Assembly (NCBI RefSeq): GCF_001507335.1
Contig: NZ_LMAH01000003.1
Location: forward strand, 62,001-126,000
Length of the DNA: 64,000 bases
Direction of reading: 5' to 3'
Origin: Chryseobacterium sp. JAH
Lineage (GTDB): Bacteria; Bacteroidota; Bacteroidia; Flavobacteriales; Weeksellaceae
Shown here piece by piece: positions 23,514 to 32,995 of the stretch. The notes below the pieces were generated by a model, which had not been told where the DNA came from, did no database searches, and saw only the letters and a program-made list of their open reading frames with translations. The stretch's first letter is position 1. Each line of letters starts with the position of its first letter. A program made the position numbers and the translations under genes.

Positions 23514-26498
23514 TTACTTCAATTTCTTCTTCACAGCAACTTCTTCGTATACTTCAAGAATGTCATTCTGTTCAATATCGTTATAACCTTTTAGGTTTAG
23601 TCCGCATTCGTAGCCTTTTGTAACTTCTCTTACATCGTCTTTGAAACGTTTTAAACTTTCAAGTTCACCATCAAATTTCACAATACCGTCTCTTAGCAAT
23701 CTTACTTTCGACTGTCTTGTTACTTTCCCGGTAAGAACCATACAACCTGCAATGGTACCGATCTTCGAAATCTTGAAGACTTCACGGATCTCTACATTAC
23801 CGATCACCTGCTCCTGAATCTCTGGAGAAAGCATTCCCTCCATCGCTTCTTTCACCTCATCAATAGCTTTATAGATAATAGAATATGTTCTGATTTCGAT
23901 TTCTTCACGATCTGCAAGCTCTTTTGCATTAGCACCGGCTCTTACGTTGAATCCGATAATAATCGCATCTGATGCCGCAGCTAAGTTGATATCAGATTCT
24001 GTAATCTGTCCTACACCTGAGTGAAGAATGTTTACACTAATTTCTTCTGTTGACAATCTCTGTAACTGATCAGAAAGTGCTTCTACTGAACCATCCACGT
24101 CACCTTTCAAGATAATATTCAATTCTTTGAATTCTCCTAAAGCGATACGTCTACCCAATTCTTCAAGTGTCGTATGTTTTTTGGTTCTGATAGAAAGTTC
24201 TCTTTGTAATTGCTCTCTCTTATTTGCGATTGCTTTACCTTCACTTTCGTCAGCATAAACTCTGAATTTATCACCCGCTGTCGGCGCTCCGTCAAGACCT
24301 AAGATCGTTGCCGGAATTGAAGGACCTGCTTCTTCAAGGTTTTTCCCTCTTTCGTCTAGTAAAGCTTTTACTTTACCATGGTTTTTACCTGCTACTACAT
24401 AATCTCCAACTCTTAAAGTTCCAGTTTGCACCAACATTGTTGCTACATATCCTCTACCTTTATCTAATGAAGCTTCAATGACAACACCTTGTGCAGCACG
24501 ATTAGGATTTGCTTTCAGTTCAAGCATCTCTGCCTGCAGTAATACTTTCTCTAAAAGGACATCCATATTGTTACCCATTTTAGCAGAAATTTCCTGTGCC
24601 TGAACATTTCCACCCCATTCTTCAACAAGAATATTCATTCCTGAAAGTTGCTGACGGATGTTATCTGGGTTTGCATTCGGCTTATCAACCTTGTTGATTG
24701 CGATAATCATTGGTACGCCTGCAGCCTGTGCGTGAGAAATTGCTTCTTTTGTTTGAGGCATCACGTCATCGTCGGCAGCGATTACGATAATTGCAATATC
24801 GGTAACCTGTGCACCTCTTGCTCTCATGGCGGTAAAGGCTTCGTGACCTGGTGTATCTAAGAATGTAATTCTCTGACCATTTTCCAGTTTAACATTGTAT
24901 GCACCGATATGCTGCGTAATACCTCCAGATTCACCAGCGATAACGTTGGTTTTTCTGATGTAATCCAATAATGAAGTTTTACCATGGTCAACGTGACCCA
25001 TTACCGTTACAATCGGAGCTCTTGAAACAAGGCTTTCTTCTGTATCGATATCATCTTCTGAATCTGCTTCTTCAAGATCAGCATCAGAGAATTCAATTTT
25101 AAATCCGAATTCATCGGCTACTAATAATAAAGTATCAGCTTCCAATCTCTGGTTCATTGTCACCATTACTCCAAGAGAGAAACAAGCAGAAATTACTTCA
25201 GTTGCACTTACATCCATCAAACTTGCCAGTTCTCCGACCGTGATAAATTCTGTAACTTTTAGTGAAGTATCTCTTGCATCAGCTTCCTGCTGACGCTCAT
25301 CCTGTTCTCTACGGTACGATCTTTTATCTTTTCTGTGTTTAGCAGATTTAGATTTACCACCTTTATTGGTTAGTTTTTCAAGAGTTTCCTTGATTTGGTT
25401 TTTAACTTGCTCGTCAGTTAGTTCGACAGGCATCGTTCTTTGACCAGGTCTGTTATTGTTTCCAAAACGGTTTCCACCACCTTGTCCACCTGGACGGTTT
25501 GCTCCACCTTGTCCTGGGGGACGGTTTCCACCTGGACCACCCGGACGGTTTTGTCCACCTTGTCCTGGAGGTCTGTTCCCTTGAGGACCACCCTGTCCTG
25601 GAGGACGGTTTCCACCAGGGCCATTCTGACCTTGAGGGCGGTTTTGTCCGCCTTGATTATTTCCACCTTGCTGATTCCCCGTATTCTGGTTTGGCCCGCC
25701 TGGCTTTTCAATTCTCTTTCTTTTCTTCTTGGCTGCATTTGGCTTAGGCGCAAACTGTGTCAAGTCGATTTTTTCACCAACGATTTTTGGACCATCCAAT
25801 TTTTGATAAACCGTTTCAATCTTCTGAGACTCTTGCGGCTCTTCTGCTACAGGTTCTGGTTTTTTCTCTTCCACTTTCTCAATTGGTTTCTCAACTGGCT
25901 TAGGTGTTTCCTTTATAGGCTCAGCTGCTTTTGGCTGTGCTTTTACCTCTTCCACTTTAGGCTTATCTTTTTTGGCAGGTCTGTTTCTATTTCCCTCAAT
26001 CTGAGACAAATCGATTTTATCCAACACTTTAAACTCCTGCTTTTCTGGTGTTGGTTTAGTTTCAGAAACCACTTTTGGTTCTTCCTTTACAGGTTCTTTC
26101 ACTTCTTCTACGACCTCTTTCTTCTCCTCAACAGGAGCTGGTGCTGGTGCCGGAGCAGGAGTTTCTTCCACCGTTTCAGGTTTTTTAGGCTCTAAATCAA
26201 TTTTACCTAAAATTCTGGTTTCTGGTTTATTAGCTTTAGCTCTTATTACTTCAGGGGTTTTCTTTTCTTCGATTTCCAGTTTTTCTTCAGGAACCTTAGA
26301 AATAACCACCTCATGGGAAGCCTTACGCTGCTCGCCGTCTTTGGCAAACTCAGCTTCCAATGCAGAATATGCCGCCTCTTCTAATTGAGCGTTAGGATTA
26401 TTTTCAACCACGATATCTTTAGACTGTAAAAATTCTACCAGTCTCGACATCGATATGTTGAATTCCTTAACCGCTTTATTTAATCTTATTTTTGGCAT
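23514..26498 (-). CDS. infB: Translation initiation factor IF-2
   Basis: A 994-residue GTPase that places initiator tRNA on the 30S subunit. The N-terminal IF2_N part ([21 protein letters not shown]) is followed by a long low-complexity region: Lys/Glu/Pro/Val-rich (about 75-235), then Gly/Pro/Asn/Gln-rich (about 270-355) with repeated NRPPGQGG units. The GTPase core begins near residue 497 with [14 protein letters not shown] (G1), DTPGHEAF (G3) and NKVD (G4), followed by the beta-barrel domains and the C-terminal fMet-tRNA domain. It is the last gene of rimP-nusA-infB. Confidence 0.98.
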   Translation of the reverse strand: MPKIRLNKAVKEFNISMSRLVEFLQSKDIVVENNPNAQLEEAAYSALEAEFAKDGEQRKASHEVVISKVPEEKLEIEEKKTPEVIRAKANKPETRILGKIDLEPKKPETVEETPAPAPAPAPVEEKKEVVEEVKEPVKEEPKVVSETKPTPEKQEFKVLDKIDLSQIEGNRNRPAKKDKPKVEEVKAQPKAAEPIKETPKPVEKPIEKVEEKKPEPVAEEPQESQKIETVYQKLDGPKIVGEKIDLTQFAPKPNAAKKKRKRIEKPGGPNQNTGNQQGGNNQGGQNRPQGQNGPGGNRPPGQGGPQGNRPPGQGGQNRPGGPGGNRPPGQGGANRPGGQGGGNRFGNNNRPGQRTMPVELTDEQVKNQIKETLEKLTNKGGKSKSAKHRKDKRSYRREQDERQQEADARDTSLKVTEFITVGELASLMDVSATEVISACFSLGVMVTMNQRLEADTLLLVADEFGFKIEFSDADLEEADSEDDIDTEESLVSRAPIVTVMGHVDHGKTSLLDYIRKTNVIAGESGGITQHIGAYNVKLENGQRITFLDTPGHEAFTAMRARGAQVTDIAIIVIAADDDVMPQTKEAISHAQAAGVPMIIAINKVDKPNANPDNIRQQLSGMNILVEEWGGNVQAQEISAKMGNNMDVLLEKVLLQAEMLELKANPNRAAQGVVIEASLDKGRGYVATMLVQTGTLRVGDYVVAGKNHGKVKALLDERGKNLEEAGPSIPATILGLDGAPTAGDKFRVYADESEGKAIANKREQLQRELSIRTKKHTTLEELGRRIALGEFKELNIILKGDVDGSVEALSDQLQRLSTEEISVNILHSGVGQITESDINLAAASDAIIIGFNVRAGANAKELADREEIEIRTYSIIYKAIDEVKEAMEGMLSPEIQEQVIGNVEIREVFKISKIGTIAGCMVLTGKVTRQSKVRLLRDGIVKFDGELESLKRFKDDVREVTKGYECGLNLKGYNDIEQNDILEVYEEVAVKKKLK

Positions 26499-26575
26499 CT
26501 ATATTATTTACTGTTTTTTTTAATTTTTAAAATTAAAGTATTCTTTTTACTGTTTATTAAAATCTATATTAAATT

Positions 26576-27811
26576 TTAATCTTCAAATTCTGCTCTCAGG
26601 ATACTCTTCACATCATCAATTGTCTCCTCTTCCAAGTCAACCATCTTCAGCAAGCTTTCTGTATCTTTATCAAGAACTGATTTTGCAGTCGTAAGACCTA
26701 CTTTCTTAAACTCATCCAAAATCCACTGCTCGATATCGTCATTGAATTCTCTCAAGTCAACGTCATCATCTTCGCTAGCCTCTCTGTATACGTCAATTTC
26801 GTAACCTGTCAACCATGAAGCCAATCTGATGTTTTGACCTTGCTTACCTATAACTTTAGAAATCTCTTCAACAGGAGTATATACCATAGCATAATTGGTT
26901 TCCTCGTTGATCTCAATTTTATTGATGGTAACATTTCCTAAAGCTCTCTTCACCAATATTTCAGGGTTTTTTGACCACTGAATTACATCTATATTTTCGT
27001 TTCTTAATTCTCTTACCACTCCGTGGATTCTAGAACCTTTTACTCCGACACACGCTCCAACCGGATCTATTCTGTCATCGTAAGCGTCTACAGCAATCTT
27101 CGCTTTCTCTCCAGGAATTCTTACTGCTTTTTTAAGAATAATGGTTCCGTCCTGAATTTCAGGGATTTCTAATTCCAATAATTTCTCTAGGAATTTCGGA
27201 GCTGTTCTTGAAATGATAATCTGCGGTTTAGATCCTTTAAAGTCTACTGACTCTACAATAGCTCTAATATTTTCTCCTTTTTTGAAGAAGTCAGCAGAAA
27301 TCTGATTTTCTTTTGGCAAGATAAATTCATTATCCTCATCATCTAATAAGATGACATGCTTATGACGAATGTGGTGAATTTCTCCAGTTACAATTTCACC
27401 GATTTTATCTTTAAACTGCTCATAAAGCATCGCATTGTTATGCTCCTGCAATTTCGTAGCCAAGATTTGCTTCAGCGTAAGAATATTTCTTCTCCCCAAC
27501 TGAGCCACCGGAATTTCCATTGTAAAATCTTCACCTACTTCGAAAGTCGGGTCGATTTTCTTTGCTTCAGTGATTTCAATTTCCAAATCATCATCTTCAG
27601 ACATCTCATCTTCAACGATAGTTTTATTTAAGAAAATTTGAAAATCACCCTTATCAGGGTTTACAATGACATCAAAATGATCATCAGAATCAAATCTTTT
27701 TCTCAAAAGAGTTTTTAGAGAATCTTCAATAATTGCCATCAGATCGATTTTACTGATCCCTTTTTCGTCTTTAAAATCACCAAAGGATTCAATCAACGCT
27801 ATATTATCCAT
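26576..27811 (-). CDS. nusA: Transcription elongation/termination factor NusA
   Basis: 411 residues that bind RNA polymerase and modulate pausing, termination and antitermination. The N-terminal NusA domain (about 1-125) leads to an S1-type segment and two KH domains: VGACVGVKGSRIHGVVREL near residue 250 and VIGKQGQNIRLAS near residue 320. A short acidic tail ends LRAEFED. The length is typical of Bacteroidota, without the C-terminal acidic repeats of E. coli NusA. It lies 18 nt downstream of rimP. Confidence 0.96.
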   Translation of the reverse strand: MDNIALIESFGDFKDEKGISKIDLMAIIEDSLKTLLRKRFDSDDHFDVIVNPDKGDFQIFLNKTIVEDEMSEDDDLEIEITEAKKIDPTFEVGEDFTMEIPVAQLGRRNILTLKQILATKLQEHNNAMLYEQFKDKIGEIVTGEIHHIRHKHVILLDDEDNEFILPKENQISADFFKKGENIRAIVESVDFKGSKPQIIISRTAPKFLEKLLELEIPEIQDGTIILKKAVRIPGEKAKIAVDAYDDRIDPVGACVGVKGSRIHGVVRELRNENIDVIQWSKNPEILVKRALGNVTINKIEINEETNYAMVYTPVEEISKVIGKQGQNIRLASWLTGYEIDVYREASEDDDVDLREFNDDIEQWILDEFKKVGLTTAKSVLDKDTESLLKMVDLEEETIDDVKSILRAEFED

Positions 27812-27829
27812 TTATCTTTTTTTCTTTAA

Positions 27830-28297
27830 TTAAAATTTAACTACTACCAACGCTTTCTTGATCTCAGAGTACAAAATTTCTTTTTCCTCTTCTACGTCTA
27901 CTTTACCTTTACCTATATCTTTAGGTTTTCGGTAGCGAAGAATCAACGTGATTTTTTCTTCATCTACTTTAGCCAATTCACCTTCTATGGTTGTAGAATC
28001 GGCAAGCATTACTTCGATTTCCCTTCCGATATTTTTATTAAACTGTCGCGGAGTCGCCAAAGGCTCACTCAACCCAGCTGACATAACCTGAAGACTGAAA
28101 TCATGTTCATCGCGATCTGCATTGAATTCTATGGCACGGCTCGCATCCAGACAATCCTGTAAAGTCACCCCGTTATCCCCATCTAAAATTACAGTAACAT
28201 CATCTGCTGCAGAAATCTTTAAATCAATAAGAAATAAATCCTCTCTTGTCTCAAGGAAAGTACTTAATAATGTTTCAATATTTTTTCTAAACTCCAT
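27830..28297 (-). CDS. rimP: Ribosome maturation factor RimP
   Basis: 155 residues, needed for late maturation of the 30S subunit. The N-terminal half has VTVILDGDNGVTLQDCLDASRAIE (part of the typical D-x-D-x-G-x-x-x-x-DC pattern) and the C-terminal half has an SH3-like domain (VSEPLATPRQF-type segment LSEPLATPRQFNKNIGREIEV). First gene of the classical rimP-nusA-infB operon; its leader contains a hairpin and a small ORF described separately. Confidence 0.94.
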   Translation of the reverse strand: MEFRKNIETLLSTFLETREDLFLIDLKISAADDVTVILDGDNGVTLQDCLDASRAIEFNADRDEHDFSLQVMSAGLSEPLATPRQFNKNIGREIEVMLADSTTIEGELAKVDEEKITLILRYRKPKDIGKGKVDVEEEKEILYSEIKKALVVVKF

Positions 28298-28307
28298 ATA
28301 TTTATTA

Positions 28308-28355
28308 TCATGGTCTATCTGTACGAAAAAAGGCTTTCTTTCGAAGCCTTCTCAT
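28308..28355 (-). CDS. Possible 15-residue leader peptide ahead of rimP
   Basis: ATG at 28353-28355 opens a 15-codon frame, MRRLRKKAFFRTDRP, ending at TGA 10 nt before the rimP start. Five of the fifteen residues are Arg and two Lys. The frame runs straight through the terminator-like hairpin (28330-28350) and its T-run, the arrangement of a transcription attenuator. No Shine-Dalgarno is seen, as is normal in this phylum. The frame could be chance; translation is unproven. Confidence 0.3.
   Translation of the reverse strand: MRRLRKKAFFRTDRP
28326..28350 (-). terminator. Terminator-like hairpin in the rimP-nusA-infB leader
   Basis: On the minus strand a 7-bp stem AAGGCTT/AAGCCTT with loop CGAAAGA is followed by four further T residues. 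It lies between the rimP promoter (28375-28406) and the rimP start (28297), so it is a leader structure and not the end of another gene. It may be an attenuator. Confidence 0.5.
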
Positions 28356-28374
28356 TTTTTCCGTAAATCTTATG

Positions 28375-28406
28375 CAAATATAAGACATTTTTATAAAACA
28401 AACAAA
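28375..28406 (-). promoter_or_regulatory. rimP-nusA-infB promoter (TTTG - 20 nt - TATATTTG)
   Basis: On the minus strand TTTG (28403-28406) is followed after 20 nt by TATATTTG (28375-28382), a near-ideal Bacteroidota promoter. Transcription would start near 28369 and give a leader of about 70 nt before rimP. Confidence 0.75.
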
Positions 28407-28551
28407 TACTGTTCATAATCAATTAAATAAGAATTTAAAATTCAACCTGTTAAAAAACTAAAATCTGATCAAGCAACCCAGCCAACCGCACATTAATTAA
28501 TCACCAGCGACAACTTATTACCTAAGTAAAAAACCATGAAAGTATTTTTAG

Positions 28552-28559
28552 TATTTTTG
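28552..28559 (+). promoter_or_regulatory. -7 promoter element (TATTTTTG) for ugd
   Basis: TATTTTTG matches TAnnTTTG. Its last base is the first base of the in-frame GTG at 28559, so that GTG should be upstream of the transcript. This favours the TTG at 28586 as the ugd start. No -33 TTG is seen. Confidence 0.5.
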
Positions 28560-28585
28560 TGGAGAATTTTTTAAAAACATATATT

Positions 28586-29914
28586 TTGAATATTACAATA
28601 GTAGGAACAGGTTATGTAGGATTGGTGACAGGAACGACTCTTGCAGAACTTGGAAATTCTGTATACTGTGTTGATATCGATGAGAAGAAAGTAGCTCACA
28701 TGAAGAATGGAATTGTGCCCATTTATGAGCCAAATCTTGAAGAAATGTTTCTTAGAAACATACAAGCAGAGAGACTTTTTTTTACCTCGAATTTAAAAGA
28801 AGCTTTAGATAAAAGTGAAGTGATTTATCTTGCATTACCCACACCTCCAGGTGAAGACGGTTCTGCAGATCTGTCATACGTTTTGAAAGTTGCTAATGAC
28901 ATCGGCGAAATGATGACGGAATATAAAGTTGTTGTTAATAAAAGCACAGTTCCTGTAGGAACTGCAGACAGAGTATCAGAGGTCATCGCTTCTAAAACTC
29001 AAATCCCATTTGATGTAGTTTCCAATCCTGAATTTTTGCGTGAAGGTTTTGCCGTTGAAGATTCTATGAATCCTGCGAGAGTGGTTGTGGGATCAAGCTC
29101 AGAAAAAGCGAAAGACATCATGGCTAAGATTTACCAACCATTTACCAATACGGGAATTCCTATTATTTTTATGGATGAGAAATCATCTGAATTGACAAAA
29201 TATGCTTCTAACTCATTCTTAGCTGTAAAAATTACTTTCATGAATGAAATCGCCAACTATTGTGAAAAAGTAGGCGCCGATGTTGATAAAGTAAGACTAG
29301 GAATGGGAAGTGATGATAGAATTGGGAATAGATTTTTATTCCCTGGAATCGGTTATGGCGGAAGCTGTTTTCCGAAAGACGTGAAAGCCTTGATTAAGTC
29401 CGGAAAAGATGAAGATTTTAATTTCCAGATTTTGGAAGCTACAGAAAACGTTAATATCTCTCAAAAAGTAATTCTGGTTTCAGAAATTGAAAAATACTTT
29501 GGCGGAAACCTTGAAGGAAAAACAATTGCTGTTTGGGGACTTGCATTTAAAGCCAATACAGATGACATACGAGAAGCATCTTCTTTAGACAATATTAATA
29601 TGCTATTAAAGAAAGGGGCAAAAGTTGTGGCTTACGACACTGTTGCTGAAAAAAACGTTCAGAAAATTCTTGGTGACAAAATAAAATATGCCAAAACCAT
29701 GTATGAAGCATTGGAAAATGCAGATGCTTTATTTATAGCTACAGAATGGTCAGAATTTAAAAATCCGAACTTCAAACTGATGTCTGAGAAAATGAATAAC
29801 AAAGTTATTTTTGACGGAAGAAACATGTACCCATTGGAAACCCCTGAACAGAATGGATTTTTCTACAAGTCAATTGGAAGGAAAACTGTTGGCGATTTGA
29901 AAGAGCCAAGGTAA
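28586..29914 (+). CDS. ugd: UDP-glucose 6-dehydrogenase
   Basis: About 442 residues. It oxidises UDP-glucose twice to UDP-glucuronate using NAD. The N-terminal Rossmann motif is ITIVGTGYVGLVTG, and the catalytic Cys lies near residue 260 in GIGYGGSCFPKDVKAL. The start is placed at TTG 28586, which gives the usual MNITIVGTGYVG N-terminus; the GTG at 28559 overlaps the -7 box. It is the first gene of the polysaccharide block and supplies a uronic acid donor, with rfbB following after 107 nt. Confidence 0.93.
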   Translation: MNITIVGTGYVGLVTGTTLAELGNSVYCVDIDEKKVAHMKNGIVPIYEPNLEEMFLRNIQAERLFFTSNLKEALDKSEVIYLALPTPPGEDGSADLSYVLKVANDIGEMMTEYKVVVNKSTVPVGTADRVSEVIASKTQIPFDVVSNPEFLREGFAVEDSMNPARVVVGSSSEKAKDIMAKIYQPFTNTGIPIIFMDEKSSELTKYASNSFLAVKITFMNEIANYCEKVGADVDKVRLGMGSDDRIGNRFLFPGIGYGGSCFPKDVKALIKSGKDEDFNFQILEATENVNISQKVILVSEIEKYFGGNLEGKTIAVWGLAFKANTDDIREASSLDNINMLLKKGAKVVAYDTVAEKNVQKILGDKIKYAKTMYEALENADALFIATEWSEFKNPNFKLMSEKMNNKVIFDGRNMYPLETPEQNGFFYKSIGRKTVGDLKEPR

Positions 29915-30021
29915 AAGTAAAAAGAGAAAACAATAGGCCCACAAAGCTACTCAACAATAGTTGTCATAAGTGCCAACATTAAAGTAAAAGCCAAGAGTCA
30001 ACTGCCAAAAGCATACAAAAA

Positions 30022-31101
30022 ATGAAAAATATTATCATCACCGGCGGAGCGGGATTTATAGGTTCACACGTTGTAAGAGAATTTGTAAAAAATAATCCTG
30101 ATTCTAAGATCATCAATCTTGATGCGTTGACTTATGCCGGGAATCTTGAAAATTTAAAAGATATCGAAAACGAACCTAACTATGTTTTCGAAAAAGCAGA
30201 TATCACTAAACCTGAACAACTAAGAAAGGTTTTTGAAAAATACAATCCGGATGCAGTAGTTCATTTAGCGGCAGAAAGTCACGTTGACCGAAGCATTACA
30301 GACCCAAACGCATTCATCAACACCAACGTCAACGGAACGGCCAATCTTTTGAATTTATGCATCGAATTCTGGACATTAAATCCGGATCACACACACGGAA
30401 GATTTCCAGATGAGGCGAGAAAAAACTTATTTTACCACGTTTCTACAGATGAAGTTTATGGAAGTCTTGGAGAGACAGGATTTTTCCTAGAAACAACTCC
30501 CTACGATCCGCAATCACCTTATTCAGCAAGTAAAGCAGCATCTGACCATTTGGTGAGAGCCTATGGGAACACGTACGGAATGCCGTTTATTTTGTCAAAC
30601 TGCTCCAATAATTACGGTCCCAATCATTTTCCGGAGAAGTTGATTCCGCTTTGTATTTCTAATATTATTAATGAAAAACCGCTGCCAATTTACGGTGACG
30701 GAAAATACACAAGAGACTGGTTGTTTGTGATCGATCACGCCAAAGCAATTTACCAGATTTTCAACGAATCTAAAACCGGACAAACCTACAACATCGGCGG
30801 TTTCAACGAGTGGCAGAACATTGATTTGGTGAAAGAATTAATTAAGCAGATGGATGAAAAGCTGGGAAATCCTGCAGGTTATTCAGAAAAACTGATTACG
30901 TACGTAAAAGACAGACCTGGTCATGACAAACGTTATGCAATTGATGCATCAAAACTGAATAAAGATTTGAGTTGGAAACCTTCTGTAACATTTGAACAAG
31001 GATTAGGAAAAACAATCGATTGGTTCCTAGAAAATAAAGAATGGCTGGAAAATGTGACTTCCGGAGAGTATCAGAAATATTACGACGGGCAGTATAATTA
31101 A
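30022..31101 (+). CDS. rfbB: dTDP-glucose 4,6-dehydratase
   Basis: A 359-residue SDR enzyme that makes dTDP-4-keto-6-deoxyglucose. The NAD-binding motif is [10 protein letters not shown] (8-17). The catalytic T142-D143-E144 (STDEVYG) and Y167-xxx-K171 (YSASK) are present, as is the [12 protein letters not shown] segment of the family. It lies 17 nt ahead of rfbA. The 4-keto product can feed rhamnose (rmlC and rmlD, absent from this window) or a 4-amino sugar through the VioA-like enzyme at 35531. Confidence 0.95.
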   Translation: MKNIIITGGAGFIGSHVVREFVKNNPDSKIINLDALTYAGNLENLKDIENEPNYVFEKADITKPEQLRKVFEKYNPDAVVHLAAESHVDRSITDPNAFINTNVNGTANLLNLCIEFWTLNPDHTHGRFPDEARKNLFYHVSTDEVYGSLGETGFFLETTPYDPQSPYSASKAASDHLVRAYGNTYGMPFILSNCSNNYGPNHFPEKLIPLCISNIINEKPLPIYGDGKYTRDWLFVIDHAKAIYQIFNESKTGQTYNIGGFNEWQNIDLVKELIKQMDEKLGNPAGYSEKLITYVKDRPGHDKRYAIDASKLNKDLSWKPSVTFEQGLGKTIDWFLENKEWLENVTSGEYQKYYDGQYN

Positions 31102-31118
31102 TACAAAACACCAAATTC

Positions 31119-31979
31119 ATGAAAGGAATTATTTTAGCAGGCGGTTCGGGAACAAGATTATTCCCTCTTACAATTGCCGTAAGTAAGCAACTGATGCCGG
31201 TTTATGACAAGCCGATGATTTACTACCCGCTTTCAACATTGTTGTTGGCAGGAATTAAAGACATCTTGATCATCACAACCCCTCATGATCAGGCCGGATT
31301 TGTCAAACTTTTAGGAGACGGTTCACAAATAGGGTGTAATATAGAATATGTAGTTCAGCCAAGTCCCGATGGTCTTGCGCAGGCCTTTATTTTAGGAGAC
31401 AAATTCATTGGTAATGATTCTGCAGCTTTGGTTTTGGGAGATAATATTTTCTACGGTTCTGAAATGGGAACTTTATTAAAAAACAAAACCAACCCTGATG
31501 GCGGTGTCGTTTTCGCTTATCACGTTGCAGATCCGGAAAGATATGGCGTGGTAGAATTTGACGATCAGTTTAAAGCTGTTTCTATTGAAGAGAAACCTAC
31601 GCAGCCAAAATCAAATTATGCGGTTCCCGGATTATATTTTTATGATAATGAAGTGGTAGAAATCGCTAAAAATATTAAACCTTCCCCCAGAGGCGAATTG
31701 GAAATAACGGACATCAATAATGTTTATTTAAGTAAAGGTAAGCTTGAAGTTGGTGTTTTAGACCGTGGTACTGCCTGGCTTGATACCGGAACATTTGATT
31801 CTTTAAATGACGCTTCAGAATTTGTACGCGTGATTGAAAAAAGACAGGGTTTCAAAATTGGATGTATTGAAGAAATCGCTTTCAGAAACGGATTCATCAA
31901 TGAAGAAAAACTCCTTGAAACTGCTTTGAAGTATGGTAAAAGCGGTTATGGAGAATATCTGAAGAAACTGATTAAATAA
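31119..31979 (+). CDS. rfbA: Glucose-1-phosphate thymidylyltransferase
   Basis: A 286-residue nucleotidyltransferase that makes dTDP-glucose from dTTP and glucose-1-phosphate. The signature [11 protein letters not shown] is at residues 8-18, and [19 protein letters not shown] and GDNIFYG follow. The length is standard. It is cotranscribed with rfbB and ended by a strong terminator, so the nucleotide-sugar genes form a unit separate from the exporter genes that follow. Confidence 0.96.
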   Translation: MKGIILAGGSGTRLFPLTIAVSKQLMPVYDKPMIYYPLSTLLLAGIKDILIITTPHDQAGFVKLLGDGSQIGCNIEYVVQPSPDGLAQAFILGDKFIGNDSAALVLGDNIFYGSEMGTLLKNKTNPDGGVVFAYHVADPERYGVVEFDDQFKAVSIEEKPTQPKSNYAVPGLYFYDNEVVEIAKNIKPSPRGELEITDINNVYLSKGKLEVGVLDRGTAWLDTGTFDSLNDASEFVRVIEKRQGFKIGCIEEIAFRNGFINEEKLLETALKYGKSGYGEYLKKLIK

Positions 31980-32003
31980 ATTCTTTGAAACAATATTAAA
32001 AGC

Positions 32004-32042
32004 AAAGCTATTGACTATCCGTAGTCAATAGCTTTATTTTTT
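32004..32042 (+). terminator. Intrinsic terminator after rfbA
   Basis: A perfect 14-bp stem AAAGCTATTGACTA/TAGTCAATAGCTTT with loop TCCG, followed by ATTTTTT. It separates the ugd-rfbB-rfbA unit from the exporter unit. Confidence 0.92.
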
Positions 32043-32129
32043 AAGCATATTTTCTTATATTAGTTGATATTTAACTGTAGACACGATGAATATGCATCTA
32101 CACAGAAATATTGAGTCAATTTATTATCC

Positions 32130-32137
32130 TAAATTTG
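32130..32137 (+). promoter_or_regulatory. -7 promoter element (TAAATTTG) for the exporter and glycosyltransferase genes
   Basis: TAAATTTG lies 15 nt ahead of the TTG start at 32153; the nearest TTG upstream (32111-32113) is 16 nt away, shorter than usual. The leader would be only about ten nucleotides. Confidence 0.5.
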
Positions 32138-32152
32138 TAAAAAAATCTACTT

Positions 32153-32995
32153 TTGAAAACCGTAGTATACACATCTGACAAAAAAACTCATTTTTTCCAA
32201 GAGCTTCTTGACATATTTAAAGATTTAAGATCGTCGACCTTTTTAGCTCTTCAGATGGCCAAAAGAGATATAAAAGCCGAATACAGACAATCTGTCTTGG
32301 GCTTTTTTTGGGCGTTCGCACCGATACTGATGAATTCGTTCGTTTGGATATTTTTGAATAGTTCCGGAGCCATCAGTGTGAATGCATCCGAAAGTATTCC
32401 CTACATTCCCTTTGTAATCATTGGAACAACTTTTTGGAGCATCTTCACTGATGGTATATCAATGCCGCTCACAGCTGTGAATTCCAATAAAGGAATTCTC
32501 TCTAAAATAAACTTTCCAAAAGAAGCATTAATATTATCCGGGATTTATAAAATGGCATTTAATCTTGTCTTAAAACTTGTCTTGGTAGTTGCTGTATTAA
32601 TTTTTTATCAAATAAATCCAGGAGTTAATATTGTACTATTTCCGCTGTACCTTCTAGCACTGACCTTATTCGCATTAGCGATAGGACTAATCATTACACC
32701 ACTTGGATTAATTTATACTGATATCAGCAGAATTATTAACACGGGCGTTTCTTTATTGATGTATATCACTCCTGTTGTATACGCGGCCCCATCAATTGGC
32801 TTCTTTAAAACATTATTTAAAATAAATCCGCTCTCGTACGTTTTTATAGACTCTAGAGCAGTTTTATTTGGATTGCCTCTACAATACGGTTTTTTGATTA
32901 TTATACTCTCATTAATAAGTATAACCATTCTTATGATCGGACTAGTAATTTTCAGAAAATCAATGCCTATCATCATTGAAAAAATATCAGGATAA
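32153..32995 (+). CDS. ABC-2 type polysaccharide export permease (Wzm-like)
   Basis: 280 residues with a cytoplasmic N-terminus and about six membrane segments, including the family's motif AKRDIKAEYRQSVLGFFWAFAPI near residue 38. It forms the inner-membrane channel of an ABC exporter for O-antigen-like or capsular glycans. TTG at 32153 is the chosen start (MKTVVYTSDKK); the next ATG is at residue 38 (ATGGCC) and would remove the amphipathic N-terminus. The stop codon overlaps the ATP-binding gene (TAATG), so the two are coupled. Confidence 0.9.
   Translation: MKTVVYTSDKKTHFFQELLDIFKDLRSSTFLALQMAKRDIKAEYRQSVLGFFWAFAPILMNSFVWIFLNSSGAISVNASESIPYIPFVIIGTTFWSIFTDGISMPLTAVNSNKGILSKINFPKEALILSGIYKMAFNLVLKLVLVVAVLIFYQINPGVNIVLFPLYLLALTLFALAIGLIITPLGLIYTDISRIINTGVSLLMYITPVVYAAPSIGFFKTLFKINPLSYVFIDSRAVLFGLPLQYGFLIIILSLISITILMIGLVIFRKSMPIIIEKISG

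Noticed and set aside
25440..26195. A 251-codon + strand open frame rich in Trp/Arg/Ser/Thr opposite infB
   Set aside because: It is antisense to the low-complexity part of IF-2; the residue mix is the mirror of the Gly/Pro/Lys/Glu codons, and it has no domain or promoter.
28559..28585. Nine extra N-terminal residues for ugd from GTG 28559
   Set aside because: The GTG is part of the -7 box, and the added residues precede the normal family start.
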